Assembly: GCF_003029735.1 (NCBI RefSeq) | Contig: NZ_KZ686268.1 | Span: 855,769 to 919,768, forward strand | DNA: 64,000 nt | Source of the DNA: Pedobacter yulinensis | GTDB taxonomy: Bacteria; Bacteroidota; Bacteroidia; Sphingobacteriales; Sphingobacteriaceae | Direction of reading: 5' to 3' | Part shown: positions 36,032-45,500 of the stretch, in pieces | Numbering within the stretch: position 1 is the stretch's first letter | Layout: the number at the start of each line of letters is the position of its first letter | The notes under the pieces: model-generated | Database searches by the model: none | What the model was told of the DNA's origin: nothing | The model's input: only the letters and a program-made list of their open reading frames with translations | Made by a program: the position numbers and the translations under genes

Positions 36032-36814
36032 ATGGACAGATTAAAAGATAAAGTCGCCGTCATTTACGGCTCAGGAGGTGTTGGGAGTACGGTTGCCGGG
36101 GCATTTGCCGCGGAAGGCGCCACGGTATACCTGGCTGCACGAAATAAAGCACAATTGGAGGCCGTTGAGCGGGCAGCAGCCGGCCGGATAACAACTGCGT
36201 CTGTGGATGCGCTGGACGAAGATGCTGTTGAGGCTCATTTGATGAAAGTAGTTGCGGAGAGCGGAAGGATCGATATTTCTTTCAATGCGACAGGCATTCC
36301 GCAAACCGGTCACCAGGGCACGGCACTGACCCAACTAACGGTTGAGAACTTCCTCCGGCCCATTACGAGTTATTCGAAGGCACATTTCATTACCGCCCGG
36401 GCCGCTGCAGACCATATGTGCAAACAGGGCGCAGGTCTGATTTTGATGAATACACCCAGTCCGAGCCGCATCAGTGTGCCATTTATGGGCGGCATGCCGT
36501 CAGCCTGGTCATCGGTCGAAGCCTTAAGCAGGACGATTTCGGCAGAATACGGTTCAGCAGGCGTACGGTCGGTATGTATTCTGACCTCAGCCATGCCCGA
36601 TACGCCGCTGATCGACGAAGTGTACAACCTGCACGCAACCGCACATGGCATCAGTTATGAACAGTTTCATACCGCCATGCAAAATAAAACGCATACCAAA
36701 CGGCTCACCTCGATCCAGGATCTCGCCAGAGCAGCTGTTTACCTGTCTTCAGATGACGGATCGGCTATGACCGGAACGGTCCTGAACCTGACTGCCGGGC
36801 TGGTCGTGAATTAA
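36032..36814 (+). CDS. Atypical SDR-family protein lacking the catalytic Tyr/Lys
   Basis: A 260-residue short-chain dehydrogenase-like protein. The cofactor motif is present as VIYGSGGVGSTVAGAF, and NATG takes the place of NNAG (DISFNATGIPQTG). The active-site Tyr-xxx-Lys is missing: the aligned segment reads GGMPSAWSSVEALSRTIS where a normal enzyme has YxASKxAVEAL, so Met and Trp replace Tyr and Lys. The rest of the fold, including MTGTVLNLTAG at the C-terminus, is kept. It may have changed chemistry or serve as a binding or regulatory protein. It is divergent from the GlxA-like regulator and followed by a DinB-like gene. Confidence 0.85.
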   Translation: MDRLKDKVAVIYGSGGVGSTVAGAFAAEGATVYLAARNKAQLEAVERAAAGRITTASVDALDEDAVEAHLMKVVAESGRIDISFNATGIPQTGHQGTALTQLTVENFLRPITSYSKAHFITARAAADHMCKQGAGLILMNTPSPSRISVPFMGGMPSAWSSVEALSRTISAEYGSAGVRSVCILTSAMPDTPLIDEVYNLHATAHGISYEQFHTAMQNKTHTKRLTSIQDLARAAVYLSSDDGSAMTGTVLNLTAGLVVN

Positions 36815-36869
36815 GAGAAAAACAACGCATTCACAAACGCACATCATTACAAATAACAATTGAAATCGC

Positions 36870-37403
36870 ATGAAAATAGGATTTAACAGGATCAACCTGG
36901 TGTTTTGCCTGCTCGTGGTATCGCAGGTGTTAAAAGCACAGACTGCAGCCGAACTGGTTGCGGAATGGCGACGGGCAAAAACGTATACGCTTCATTACCT
37001 TGAAACCATGCCTGAAAACAAATACAGTTTCAGGCCGGTGGCGGGGATGCGCTCTTTTGCTGAACAAATGTTACATCTGGCCGATGCCAATTACGGACTT
37101 GGCTCCATGGCTTTGGGCACGCAAAGCGCGTTTAAACCCGGCGAGCTGGAGAAAAAAGGTGAGCCAACAAAATCAAACGTAATGAAAGTCGTTGCAGCGA
37201 GCTATGATTTCATAATCAACCACCTCAAAAAAGCAAATCAGCAGCAATTCAGTGATCCTGTCAAGATGATCGGCCGGTTCGACATGTCGCGGCGAATTGC
37301 GGTCGCAAAGGTTTTTGAACACCAGACACATCACCGTGGCCAGACAACCATTTACCTGAGACTTGCAGGCGTCAAACCTCCCGAGGAACAACTTTTTAAC
37401 TGA
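36870..37403 (+). CDS. Exported DinB-superfamily protein
   Basis: A 177-residue protein with an N-terminal signal peptide (NLVFCLLVVSQVLKAQ) followed by a four-helix DinB/YfiT-like domain. The metal-binding His residues fit the pattern: one in QMLHLADANYG (near 68) and a pair in FEHQTHHRGQTTIYLRL (near 150-154). YfiT/DinB-like enzymes include thiol-dependent transferases and metal hydrolases, but most are uncharacterised. An exported version is common in Bacteroidota. The next gene (SRPBCC) starts five bases after its stop, so the two are co-transcribed. Confidence 0.85.
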   Translation: MKIGFNRINLVFCLLVVSQVLKAQTAAELVAEWRRAKTYTLHYLETMPENKYSFRPVAGMRSFAEQMLHLADANYGLGSMALGTQSAFKPGELEKKGEPTKSNVMKVVAASYDFIINHLKKANQQQFSDPVKMIGRFDMSRRIAVAKVFEHQTHHRGQTTIYLRLAGVKPPEEQLFN

Positions 37404-37408
37404 TAGAT

Positions 37409-37855
37409 ATGGAAAAAACAGATTTTTCAACGACCATCCTGGTCGACCAGACGCCTGACGAAGTTTTCGAGGCGATTATAGAGCCCAGAAAATGGTGGTC
37501 GGGCGATTTCAATGGCAATACCAAAGAACTGGGTGCTGAGTTTACCTATAACTACCGGGATATTCACTGCACGACGCAAAAGGTGACCGAGCTGGTACCC
37601 GGACAGAAAGTTGTATGGCTGGTAACCGATAGTCAGCTCAATTTTCTTGAAGATAAACAGGAGTGGAAAGGTACCGAGATGATCTTTCAGATCACGCCTC
37701 GATCCGGTCAGACGGCACTGAAGTTTACCCACGTGGGTATTCATCCGGGCGTTGAATGTTACGATGCCTGTTCGGGGGCCTGGGGCATGTTGATCCGGCA
37801 AAGCCTGCATAATCTGATTGCGACCGGGAAAAGCGATAAACCCGATTTAACTTAG
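37409..37855 (+). CDS. SRPBCC (AHSA1-like) domain protein
   Basis: A 148-residue single-domain protein of the START/Bet v1-like superfamily. The N-terminus FSTTILVDQTPDEVFEAI and the PRKWWSGDFNG strand pair are typical, as is the C-terminal amphipathic helix WGMLIRQSLHNLI. Such proteins bind hydrophobic small molecules or act as stress-linked chaperone modules. It is cytoplasmic and coupled to the DinB-like gene upstream by a five-base gap. No ligand can be inferred. Confidence 0.85.
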   Translation: MEKTDFSTTILVDQTPDEVFEAIIEPRKWWSGDFNGNTKELGAEFTYNYRDIHCTTQKVTELVPGQKVVWLVTDSQLNFLEDKQEWKGTEMIFQITPRSGQTALKFTHVGIHPGVECYDACSGAWGMLIRQSLHNLIATGKSDKPDLT

Positions 37856-37929
37856 TCTGCCGTAGCATGCGGCCGCTTCCGGCATAATCAAATTTTTTAT
37901 GACTGAAGCCGTACTTCAGGACGAATCGG

Positions 37930-39144
37930 TTAAAGAACCTCGTAAGTTCCGGTCCAGCCGGTATAGGCCTGATGACCAACCCCATGAGAAACAATCGTGA
38001 CGCGGGCCAGGCCCAGCCAAAGGGCCATGAGCTTCAGTTCATTCAGCAGCGACTCCATGGCATGTGGTGGCGCCTTTGGTTCAAAGTGCAGCCGGAGCAC
38101 CAGTAGTGTATTGCTGTTGCGTTCGGCCTTCAGATCTGCCCGCGCCACAAGTACGCCGTCAAGCAAAAATGGCAGCACGTAATAGCCATACTCCCGTTTG
38201 TGAGCCGGGGTGTAAATTTCCAACCGGTAGTGGAAGCCAAATAACCGCTCAGTTCGCGGACGGTGCCAGATGAGCGGATCGAACGGCGAGAGTAGGGTCG
38301 CGCCCTGCAGGCTGCGGCCGGCACGGGCATCTTTGTACAGGTAGGCTTGCTGTGGCCAGCCCTGTACGTGCACGGGGCTGAGTGTACCTTCCTCAACCAG
38401 TTGCTCAATGGGCAACCGGGCATCTGCTGCGGGAATCCTGTAATAGTCGCGCAGGTCATCGGCGGTGGCAATGCCCAGGGCTTTTGCAGCGCGCGACAGC
38501 AGCTGGCGTTTGGCATCTGTTTCATGGGGTGTGACCTGCCCGAGAATGGCTTTTGGCAGCACACGTTCCGGTAAGTCATACACGCGCTCAAAGTTGTTGC
38601 GGCGGTGCGTTGCGGCGATCTGTCCTGCCCAGAACAGCCACTCCAGGATGTGTTTGGATTCACTCCACGCCCACATGCCCTTTCCCGCCTTCGGGCCGGC
38701 CAGGTCTGATGCAGCCACCGGTCCGCCCGTCCTGATGCGGCTCAGAACGGCTGCTGCTTTTTCTTTTTTTGCCCCTGCATAAACAGCCAGCTGACCCCAA
38801 ACGCCTTTCCCCTGGTAGGCATTCTCCATGCGCCAGCGCAGCAGCGGCTGCAGTTCGACAGGCAGGATAGAAGCCTCATGTCCCCAATACTCAAAAAAAC
38901 GCCTGGGGCGTGCAATGGTCAGCGCATCAAGCATGGCCCGGTCATATACCCCGAGCCGGGAAAACAGGGGCATGTAGTGTGCCCGCGCCAGTACATTGAC
39001 GCTATCTATCTGCAGCAGGCCAAGCTGGCCAATCGTTTTGCGCAGCGCCGCAACCGTGACCGGCCCGCTCCGGGAGAGTGCATTAAATCCCTGCGCGGTC
39101 AGGCCAATCCTGCGCGCTTCTGCTGCTGATAGTTCCGCTTTCAT
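37930..39144 (-). CDS. YcaQ-family crosslink-repair DNA glycosylase-like protein
   Basis: A winged-helix protein of about 404 residues of the YcaQ/AlkX family, whose members unhook interstrand DNA crosslinks. The catalytic QxD region is present as LGLLQIDSVNVLARAHYMPLF (QID near residue 46), followed by FEYWGHEASILPVELQPLLR. The C-terminal block LLSPFDPLIWHRPRTERLFG and the RLEIYTPAHKREYGYYVLPF segment are hallmarks of the family. ATG at 39144 is chosen because the preceding 26 residues of the open frame are not conserved and would overlap the divergent gene. It shares a 32-bp promoter gap with the DUF4385 gene. Confidence 0.9.
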   Translation of the reverse strand: MKAELSAAEARRIGLTAQGFNALSRSGPVTVAALRKTIGQLGLLQIDSVNVLARAHYMPLFSRLGVYDRAMLDALTIARPRRFFEYWGHEASILPVELQPLLRWRMENAYQGKGVWGQLAVYAGAKKEKAAAVLSRIRTGGPVAASDLAGPKAGKGMWAWSESKHILEWLFWAGQIAATHRRNNFERVYDLPERVLPKAILGQVTPHETDAKRQLLSRAAKALGIATADDLRDYYRIPAADARLPIEQLVEEGTLSPVHVQGWPQQAYLYKDARAGRSLQGATLLSPFDPLIWHRPRTERLFGFHYRLEIYTPAHKREYGYYVLPFLLDGVLVARADLKAERNSNTLLVLRLHFEPKAPPHAMESLLNELKLMALWLGLARVTIVSHGVGHQAYTGWTGTYEVL

Positions 39145-39176
39145 TTTTATGCTCCTTGAATAGATACCCGGTTGCA

Positions 39177-39785
39177 ATGGCAGGAAAGTTACTGAATCAG
39201 CCAGGTATTTACAATCCGCCACTGCCAGAAGGCACCAGAATCAATCAATTGTTCAATGATGGCCGCACGAAGCAAACCATCTGGCCCAGACGCTGTTTTT
39301 TTGCTGTGCGTCAACCCAGCTACCTTCATTTTAATGCCGATGATTATCCCTGGAAACCGGATATCGATTACCGCAAACATCCGGGGCAGTACCGGGTTGG
39401 CAAAGGGGAACAGGGGGTACTGATCTGTGAGCCCTACAAAAGTGAGATTGGTGCATACTGGCGGTTCAGAACGGCGGCCATTGCCTCCGAGAGCAGTGCT
39501 GCGATCTTCAGCATGTTTATTGATTACCTGGCAAAGGGGGACTTTGTCGGGGCCGACATGGCGCGCAAGTATTTGCAAATGGGCTACACTCGGGCACGTC
39601 GCTATGCGAATTACAGGGGAGGAAAAAAATACGACCGCACAAACGATTATGCGCAATTTGAGCGCGGAACAGGTGATCCGGAGAAAGCCGAAGCGGCCCG
39701 GGTTTTTTACAAAAGCTGGAAAGCCGCTGAAGTGAATATCCTGTATGCGTCCATGAAAAAAAAATGGAAACATGAGAGGGGTTAA
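39177..39785 (+). CDS. DUF4385 domain protein
   Basis: About 202 residues. The DUF4385 core is clear: [58 protein letters not shown] and the Lys/Glu-rich tail [15 protein letters not shown]. No enzymatic role is known. ATG at 39177 is chosen; a TTG at 39156 would also be open. Its end overlaps the small DUF2256 gene by 14 bases. DUF4385 and DUF2256 are often neighbours in bacteria, which supports both calls. Confidence 0.85.
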   Translation: MAGKLLNQPGIYNPPLPEGTRINQLFNDGRTKQTIWPRRCFFAVRQPSYLHFNADDYPWKPDIDYRKHPGQYRVGKGEQGVLICEPYKSEIGAYWRFRTAAIASESSAAIFSMFIDYLAKGDFVGADMARKYLQMGYTRARRYANYRGGKKYDRTNDYAQFERGTGDPEKAEAARVFYKSWKAAEVNILYASMKKKWKHERG

Positions 39786-39924
39786 AAAGCAGGACTTGCC
39801 GCAGAAGAACTGCCCGGTTTGCGGCCGTCCCTTCAGTTGGCGCAAAAAATGGGAAGAGAACTGGAACGAAGTTAAATATTGTTCAGATAAATGCAGGAAA
39901 AGCAAAAACAGCCGCTCATTTTAA
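39772..39924 (+). CDS. DUF2256 small zinc-ribbon protein
   Basis: A 50-residue gene below common length cut-offs. The frame from ATG 39772 to TAA 39922 contains [15 protein letters not shown], then [15 protein letters not shown]. The CxxC...CxxxC zinc ligands with the invariant RPFxWRKKW core define DUF2256. It overlaps DUF4385 by 14 bp upstream and the RNA ligase gene by 34 bp downstream, so the three are almost certainly translated together. Function is unknown; the basic zinc ribbon suggests nucleic-acid or protein binding. Confidence 0.9.
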   Translation: MRGVKKQDLPQKNCPVCGRPFSWRKKWEENWNEVKYCSDKCRKSKNSRSF

Positions 39925-40394
39925 CGCTGCGCATTGACGGGGCCAGCCAGACTTTTTTTGATGCACAACGAAGCCGCTATTTTCCGCCCGCGCAAAATTT
40001 TCTGCAGGCGCACCTGACGCTGTTTCACCAGCTGCCCGATCAGGCAGCGGCCTGGAATTATCTTCAGAATTTATCTTTTCCGACTTTTCACCTGGAGGTG
40101 AACGGCTTAATGTTGCTCGGAAGCGGTGTTGCCTATACACTGGAAAGTGCCGAATTGCTGCGATTGCACGCGCTGGTTGCCCGGGGCTTCGTCGAGGTCC
40201 TGGTGGCGCAAGACCGGCAAAAACTACGTCCGCACGTAACCATTCAAAATAAAACTCAGCCCGAAATTGCCCGTGCGTTGCTGGCAGACCTGATGGCAAC
40301 GTTCAAACCTTTCCGGGTTAAGGCCGAGGGAATCGATCTCTGGACTTACCTGGGTGGGCCGTGGCAGCACCGGCATTATTTCCCTTTCGTATAG
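39891..40394 (+). CDS. 2'-5' RNA ligase/phosphodiesterase family protein
   Basis: A 167-residue two-histidine (2H) phosphoesterase. The two catalytic HxT motifs are AHLTLFH at residues 41-43 and PHVTIQNK at 115-117, at the usual spacing. The N-terminus [19 protein letters not shown] and the C-terminal [15 protein letters not shown] also fit this family. Such proteins join or open 2'-5' or cyclic phosphodiester bonds in RNA, but many bacterial members have no known in vivo substrate. It overlaps the DUF2256 gene. Confidence 0.9.
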   Translation: MQEKQKQPLILTLRIDGASQTFFDAQRSRYFPPAQNFLQAHLTLFHQLPDQAAAWNYLQNLSFPTFHLEVNGLMLLGSGVAYTLESAELLRLHALVARGFVEVLVAQDRQKLRPHVTIQNKTQPEIARALLADLMATFKPFRVKAEGIDLWTYLGGPWQHRHYFPFV

Positions 40395-40561
40395 TTGGCA
40401 GAAGCGCAGCATGTTGTGTCTGTAAACTCATCCCGGAGGTTACAGATCTGCTGTTGCAATTTCAGGTAATGCGTCGCAGTGATGCCTGTATAGTGCCTGA
40501 AATTGTTGATCAGCTGGCTTTGGTCAGAATAACCGCGAATCTGGTAACCGGCGCACTCCAT
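40376..40561 (-). pseudogene. C-terminal remnant of an AraC-family regulator
   Basis: The 61-codon frame contains IRGYSDQSQLINNFRHYTGITATHYLK, split here as IRGYSDQSQLINN and FRHYTGITATHYLK. That is the second helix-turn-helix and the closing motif of an AraC DNA-binding domain (compare GYSDQSxFxxxFKKxTGxTPxxY). Only the last third of the domain is present and nothing upstream continues it, because the sigma-factor gene begins there. It is therefore a truncated relic. Confidence 0.55.
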
Positions 40562-40568
40562 GGCTCGA

Positions 40569-41156
40569 TCAGGAACCGCTGAGTGTTTTCAAAATAACGA
40601 ACAACACGGAAACCTCCTTAAAAGAACTTCGCAGGTGCCGCAGTGCGTAAGTCAGCTGGTTTTCAACGGTTCGTTTGGATATGCCGAGCTGATCGGCAAT
40701 CTCTTCATTGCTCATCGACTTTTCGCGGCTGAGAACGAAAATTTCGCGGCAACGCTTGGGCAGAAAGTCCAGGTAGGTATTCAGGCGGTGCCTGATGTCG
40801 TCATACTCGAACTGATCGACTGCCTCACTGCGAACGGAAAATGCTGCGGTGACATGGTGCGCCGTTACGTCTTCCTGGTAATCGATCGGAATAACTTTGC
40901 TGGCTTTGATGTGTTTATATACGCGATACAGGGCGGCTGATTTCAGGTAAGCCGAAAACGACCTTACCTCAAGGCGGCTCCTGTTGTTCCACAGCGTAAG
41001 AAATACGTCGTGAACGATCTGCTCACAGACAACCGCATCTTTTAGCTGATAGAAGGCGTAACTATAGGTTCTGGACGAGTACCGGTTGAATAATTCTGCA
41101 AATGCACGCTCATCACCCTCCCCGATGTTTTCCCATAGCTCATGGTCTGTACGCAT
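40569..41156 (-). CDS. ECF RNA polymerase sigma factor 1
   Basis: A sigma-70 family factor of about 195 residues, Bacteroidota ECF type. Region 2 is FAELFNRYSSRTYSYAFYQL then EQIVHDVFLTLWNNR; region 4 is LDFLPKRCREIFVLSREKSM followed by the helix-turn-helix NEEIADQLGISKRTVENQLT. ATG at 41156 is used; a TTG at 41195 is less likely. It is divergent from the fecR gene at 41278, whose product should hold it inactive until the STN domain of SusC signals ligand. Expected target: the fecR-susC-susD operon on the other strand. Confidence 0.92.
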   Translation of the reverse strand: MRTDHELWENIGEGDERAFAELFNRYSSRTYSYAFYQLKDAVVCEQIVHDVFLTLWNNRSRLEVRSFSAYLKSAALYRVYKHIKASKVIPIDYQEDVTAHHVTAAFSVRSEAVDQFEYDDIRHRLNTYLDFLPKRCREIFVLSREKSMSNEEIADQLGISKRTVENQLTYALRHLRSSFKEVSVLFVILKTLSGS

Positions 41157-41183
41157 AGAGCACTGGTTTACGTTTGGTTTACT

Positions 41184-41191
41184 CAAATCTA
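41184..41191 (-). promoter_or_regulatory. -7 box for ECF sigma factor 1
   Basis: TAGATTTG on the minus strand is an exact TAnnTTTG match, 27 bases before the ATG at 41156. No good TTG is seen at -33, so strength is uncertain. Confidence 0.45.
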
Positions 41192-41277
41192 ACAAAAAAG
41201 CCCGGAAAAAAATATTTTTCAGCGGTCTGTGTGTAAGCCAGCACTTTGGGTACTATAGAGTTAACCAAATACAAACC

Positions 41278-42411
41278 ATGACAAGGGAAGAATACATCCG
41301 TTTGTACGAGAAGTACATGGCAGGCGATTGTACGGAGGCAGAAAAGAACGACATTGAGGCGTATATCAGCGAATTAGATCTAGCCGAATTCCCCTGGAAT
41401 CCTGAAAGCATGGGCGATGAACAGGCCTTTAAAAACCGGGTTTACAACCGCCTGAGCAGCTCTATAGCCCGGCCGGCAAAGTACCGGCTGTGGCGGCGCA
41501 TCCTTGCTGCTGCGGTAACACTCCTCGTGGTTGGCACAACCATTTACCTTTACCGGCATCTGCTGCCCGGCTCCGGTCAACGCGCTGGCATGCTGACCGA
41601 AAATATTCAACCCGGAACCAATAAGGCCATCCTTACGCTTGCAGACGGATCCACTGTGATCCTCGACAAGTCAGGCAACGGCCCGGTGGCAAGCCAGGGC
41701 CTGGTAGAAATTGTCAGAAATGACAATGGCGAGATCGTGTATGAAGAAGGCGGCGGCAAACCGGAAGCAGCATACGCACAAAACATGATCAGTACCCCGC
41801 GTGGGGCAGAAACACAGGTCGTTTTGTCTGACGGCACCAAAATATGGCTCAATGCGGCATCTTCTGTCAGGTTCCCGGTCGCCTTTAGCGGCACCAGGCG
41901 AAAGATCGAACTGACGGGCGAGGCTTACCTTGAAGTGGCTGAAGATAAAAGCATGCCCTTTGTTGTAGCTGTCAGGGATCGGGAAATCGAAGTGCTCGGC
42001 ACGCGCTTCAATGTCAACGCCTACGAAGACCGTGCAGATGTGACAACAACGCTGCTTCAAGGCTCCGTGCGCCTAAAGGCGCATAACCGGCAGGTTGTAT
42101 TGAGGCCCGGACAGCAGGGTGTGGCCGGTGACGATGGCAAACTGAACGTTCAGCCGGCCGCGCTCGCCAATGCCGTAGCCTGGAAAAACGGGTTGTTTGT
42201 TTTCAATGGTGAGAATATCCGCGACATCATGGCCGATGTGGCACGCTGGTACGACCTCGAGGTAGATTACGTCGGATCAACTGAAGGGAAAAATTTCGAT
42301 GCAAAGATGAACCGCTCAGACGACATCCGTGAACTGCTGAAAAACATGGAACTAACCGGGATGGTACGGTTTAAAATACAGGGAAGGAGGGTGACCGTCA
42401 TGGCAAAATAA
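41278..42411 (+). CDS. FecR-family anti-sigma factor 1
   Basis: A membrane-spanning anti-sigma factor of about 377 residues. The cytoplasmic part starts MTREEYIRLYEKYMAGDCTE. One TM helix (ILAAAVTLLVVGTTIYLY, near 82-100) precedes the periplasmic FecR domain (STPRGAETQVVLSDGTKIWL, LTGEAYLEVAEDKSMPFVV, EVLGTRFNVNAYEDRADVTT). The C-terminal DUF4974 domain, which contacts the STN domain of SusC, begins LFVFNGENIRDIMADVARWY. ATG at 41278 is chosen because the open frame further upstream is not family-like. It lies 121 bp from the divergent sigma gene and just before susC 2. Confidence 0.92.
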   Translation: MTREEYIRLYEKYMAGDCTEAEKNDIEAYISELDLAEFPWNPESMGDEQAFKNRVYNRLSSSIARPAKYRLWRRILAAAVTLLVVGTTIYLYRHLLPGSGQRAGMLTENIQPGTNKAILTLADGSTVILDKSGNGPVASQGLVEIVRNDNGEIVYEEGGGKPEAAYAQNMISTPRGAETQVVLSDGTKIWLNAASSVRFPVAFSGTRRKIELTGEAYLEVAEDKSMPFVVAVRDREIEVLGTRFNVNAYEDRADVTTTLLQGSVRLKAHNRQVVLRPGQQGVAGDDGKLNVQPAALANAVAWKNGLFVFNGENIRDIMADVARWYDLEVDYVGSTEGKNFDAKMNRSDDIRELLKNMELTGMVRFKIQGRRVTVMAK

Positions 42412-42438
42412 TTACCCAGGAAGGTCTTCCAATAAAAA

Positions 42439-42464
42439 CTCCGTGCGGGTCGAAACACACGGAG
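42439..42464 (+). repeat. Hairpin between fecR 1 and susC 2
   Basis: Seven-base arms ctccgtg / cacggag with a 12-base loop in the 114-bp gap. No T run follows. It could modulate the fecR:susC transcript ratio; chance cannot be ruled out. Confidence 0.3.
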
Positions 42465-42525
42465 CCAAATGTCAGGGTGACCTTAATCAATCTCATAACC
42501 AATTATAAATCTAGCTGACTTTCAA

Positions 42526-45500
42526 ATGTATAAATTTTATGTAACTCCTCGCGCGGGTTGCCGCCGCATGGCCTTTAAATTCCTAGTCTTAATGAAGCTA
42601 ACCTGGATCGTTCTGCTCCTTACCTTCATGCATACCTACGGCTCATCGTATGCACAGAAGATCGACATGAGCAAAGAAAATGTATCACTTAAAGAGGTCT
42701 TTGACGACATCAGCAACCAGACGCCGTACAGGTTCGTCATCAGTTCAGATGTGCTGAAGAAAGCAAACCGTGTCAGTATCCGGGTTAAGGATGCTACCGT
42801 GAAAGAAGTGCTTGACCGGTGCTTCTCTAACCAGCCGCTCACTTACGTAATTAACAACAAGACGATTGTTGTCATGGAACCAAAACGGAGCGTTCCCGAG
42901 CCTGTTCCCAATGCGCTTCGCAGGGCTGATGTTCGCGGCACCGTGCGCGATTCTGCAAATGTACTGCCTGGCGTTTCGGTAACGATCAAAGGCACACAAC
43001 TGGGAACCACGACCGATCTGAACGGCAAGTATGTACTTGATATTCCGAATGTCAACAGTGTACTCACTTTTTCTATGGTGGGTTACAAAACGCAGGAAAT
43101 TCCGCTGAACGGGAGAACGGTGATCGATGTAACTTTAAAATCAGCCGGAAAAGACCTTGACGAGGTCGTTGTTGTAGCTTTTGGCAAACAAAAGAAAACC
43201 GACCTTGTTGGCTCCGTTACGTCCATCAAGCCTGCCGACCTGAAGGTGCCTTCCAGTAACCTCACGACTGCCCTGGCCGGCAGGGCGGCCGGCGTCATCG
43301 CCTATCAGCGCAGCGGTGAGCCAGGTGCAGACAACGCAGAATTCTTTATCCGCGGCGTAACCACTTTCGGCTACAAACGCGACCCGTTGATCCTGATCGA
43401 CAATGTGGAGGTGACCACCACCGATCTGGCCAGGCTGCAGGCCGATGACATTGCCAGCTTTTCCATCATGAAAGATGCAACAGCCACTTCCCTTTACGGC
43501 AGCCGGGCGGCCAACGGCGTTATCCTGATCAGCACGAAAGAAGGAAAAACACAAAAAGCAGCCATCGACGCACGCATTGAGAATTCGGTCTCGGCACCAA
43601 CAAAAAATGTAGAACTGGCCGACCCGATCACGTATATGCGGCTGCACAACGAAGCGGTGCTAACGCGCGATCCGCTGGGTGCACCGCCTTATTCTGAGCA
43701 GAAGATTGACAACACCATTGCCGGTGTCAACCCGGAAATGTACCCCTCGACCGACTGGCGTGCGGCGCTTTTTAAGGACTATACGATGAACCAACGTGCC
43801 AACCTCAACATAACGGGCGGCGGCGGTGTAGCCCGGTACTATGTAGCGGGTTCGATTAACCAGGACAATGGCATTCTCAATGTAGACCAACGCAATAACT
43901 TCAACAGCAACATCAACCTGAAAAGTTACACGCTGAGATCGAACGTAAACGTGAATCTGGCCAAAGGCACAGAGGTTACGATCAGGATGAGCGGTAACTT
44001 CGATGACTATTCCGGCCCGCTCACAGATGGCGCTGACATTTACCGGAAGGTTATGCGCACGAACCCCGTGCTTTTTCCGGCCTATTACCCGGCGCAAGCC
44101 GAAAATGCGCATGTCAAACACATCATGTTCGGCAATTATGACGACGGCAGTGGTCAGTTTCTGCTAAACCCTTACGCTGACCTGGTAAAAGGATACAAAA
44201 ACTATTCAAGGTCCATGATGTCTGCGCAGTTTGAAGCCAAACAAGACCTGAATTTCCTGACCCAGGGCCTTAGCCTGCAAGCTTTGCTTAACGTCATGCG
44301 AAATACCATGTTCGATGTAAGGCGGTCTTACAGCCCATTCTGGTACCAGGCCGGATCATATGACCGGCTCAGCAATACCTACAAAGCCCAGCTACTGAAT
44401 GAGCTGACGGGAACAGAATACCTGGACTACAATCCCGGCGACCGGATCGTCAACTCTAAGTTTTACGTACAAACTTCACTGAATTACAACCGTATGCTGG
44501 GAAATAAACACTCGCTGAGCGGGCTGTTTGTCTTCATGCTGCGGAACGAACTGACGGGCAATGTTTCCGACCTGCAGTCTTCCCTGCCGTTCAGGAATGT
44601 GGGCCTCGCCGGACGCGCAACCTATGGCTATGACAACCGTTATTATGCAGAGGTCAATTTTGGTTACAATGGTTCAGAGCGTTTTTATGAGACCAACCGT
44701 TGGGGGTTGTTTCCTTCTGCAGGCGTAGCCTGGAACGTTTCGAATGAAAAGTGGTGGGAACCCTTAAAAAGCTTTGCTACCCGCTTCAAGCTCCGCGCCA
44801 CATATGGCCTTTCAGGCAACGACGCCATCGGTTCGCCTACCGACCGCTTTCTTTATCTTTCCAATGTAAACATGAACGACAGTGGCCGTGGCGCCGTCTT
44901 TGGCCGTGACAACGGGAACAGCAAAAACGGCATTTCTCTTTCGCGCTATGCCAACAACGACATTACCTGGGAAACGGCCCGGAAAACGAACCTGGCGCTC
45001 GAACTCGACCTGTTTCGGGACTACAGCATTCAACTGGATGTGTTCAGGGAGCAACGCAACGGCATCCTGATGGTCAGGAATGCCACGCCGGCAACAATGG
45101 GTTTGCAGGCACGTCCGCAGGCAAACATCGGCGAAGCCGAAGGCAAGGGCCTTGATTTCTCTTTTAATTACAACCACTCTTTTTCGAGCGGGCTTTGGGT
45201 GCAGGCCATGAGCAACTTTACGTATGCCACCAGCAAATTTCTAAAGTATGAAGAGCCGTTTTACGATGAGGCGCCCTGGAAACGGCGGCAGAACATGCCC
45301 ATTAGTCAGAATTATGGCTACATCGCCGAGCGGCTATTTATTGACGATGAAGAGGCGCTGCGGTCGCCGCGACAGTTTGGCGAATACCGGGGCGGGGATA
45401 TCAAGTTCTATGATGTAAACGGAGACGGCGCCATCACCATATTAGATGAAGTGCCGATCGGATTCCCAACGACGCCCGAGATAACATACGGGTTCGGATT

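Noticed and set aside
42439..42464. Hairpin between fecR 1 and susC 2 as a full terminator
   Set aside because: Seven-base stem with a long loop and no T run; kept only as a weak repeat feature.
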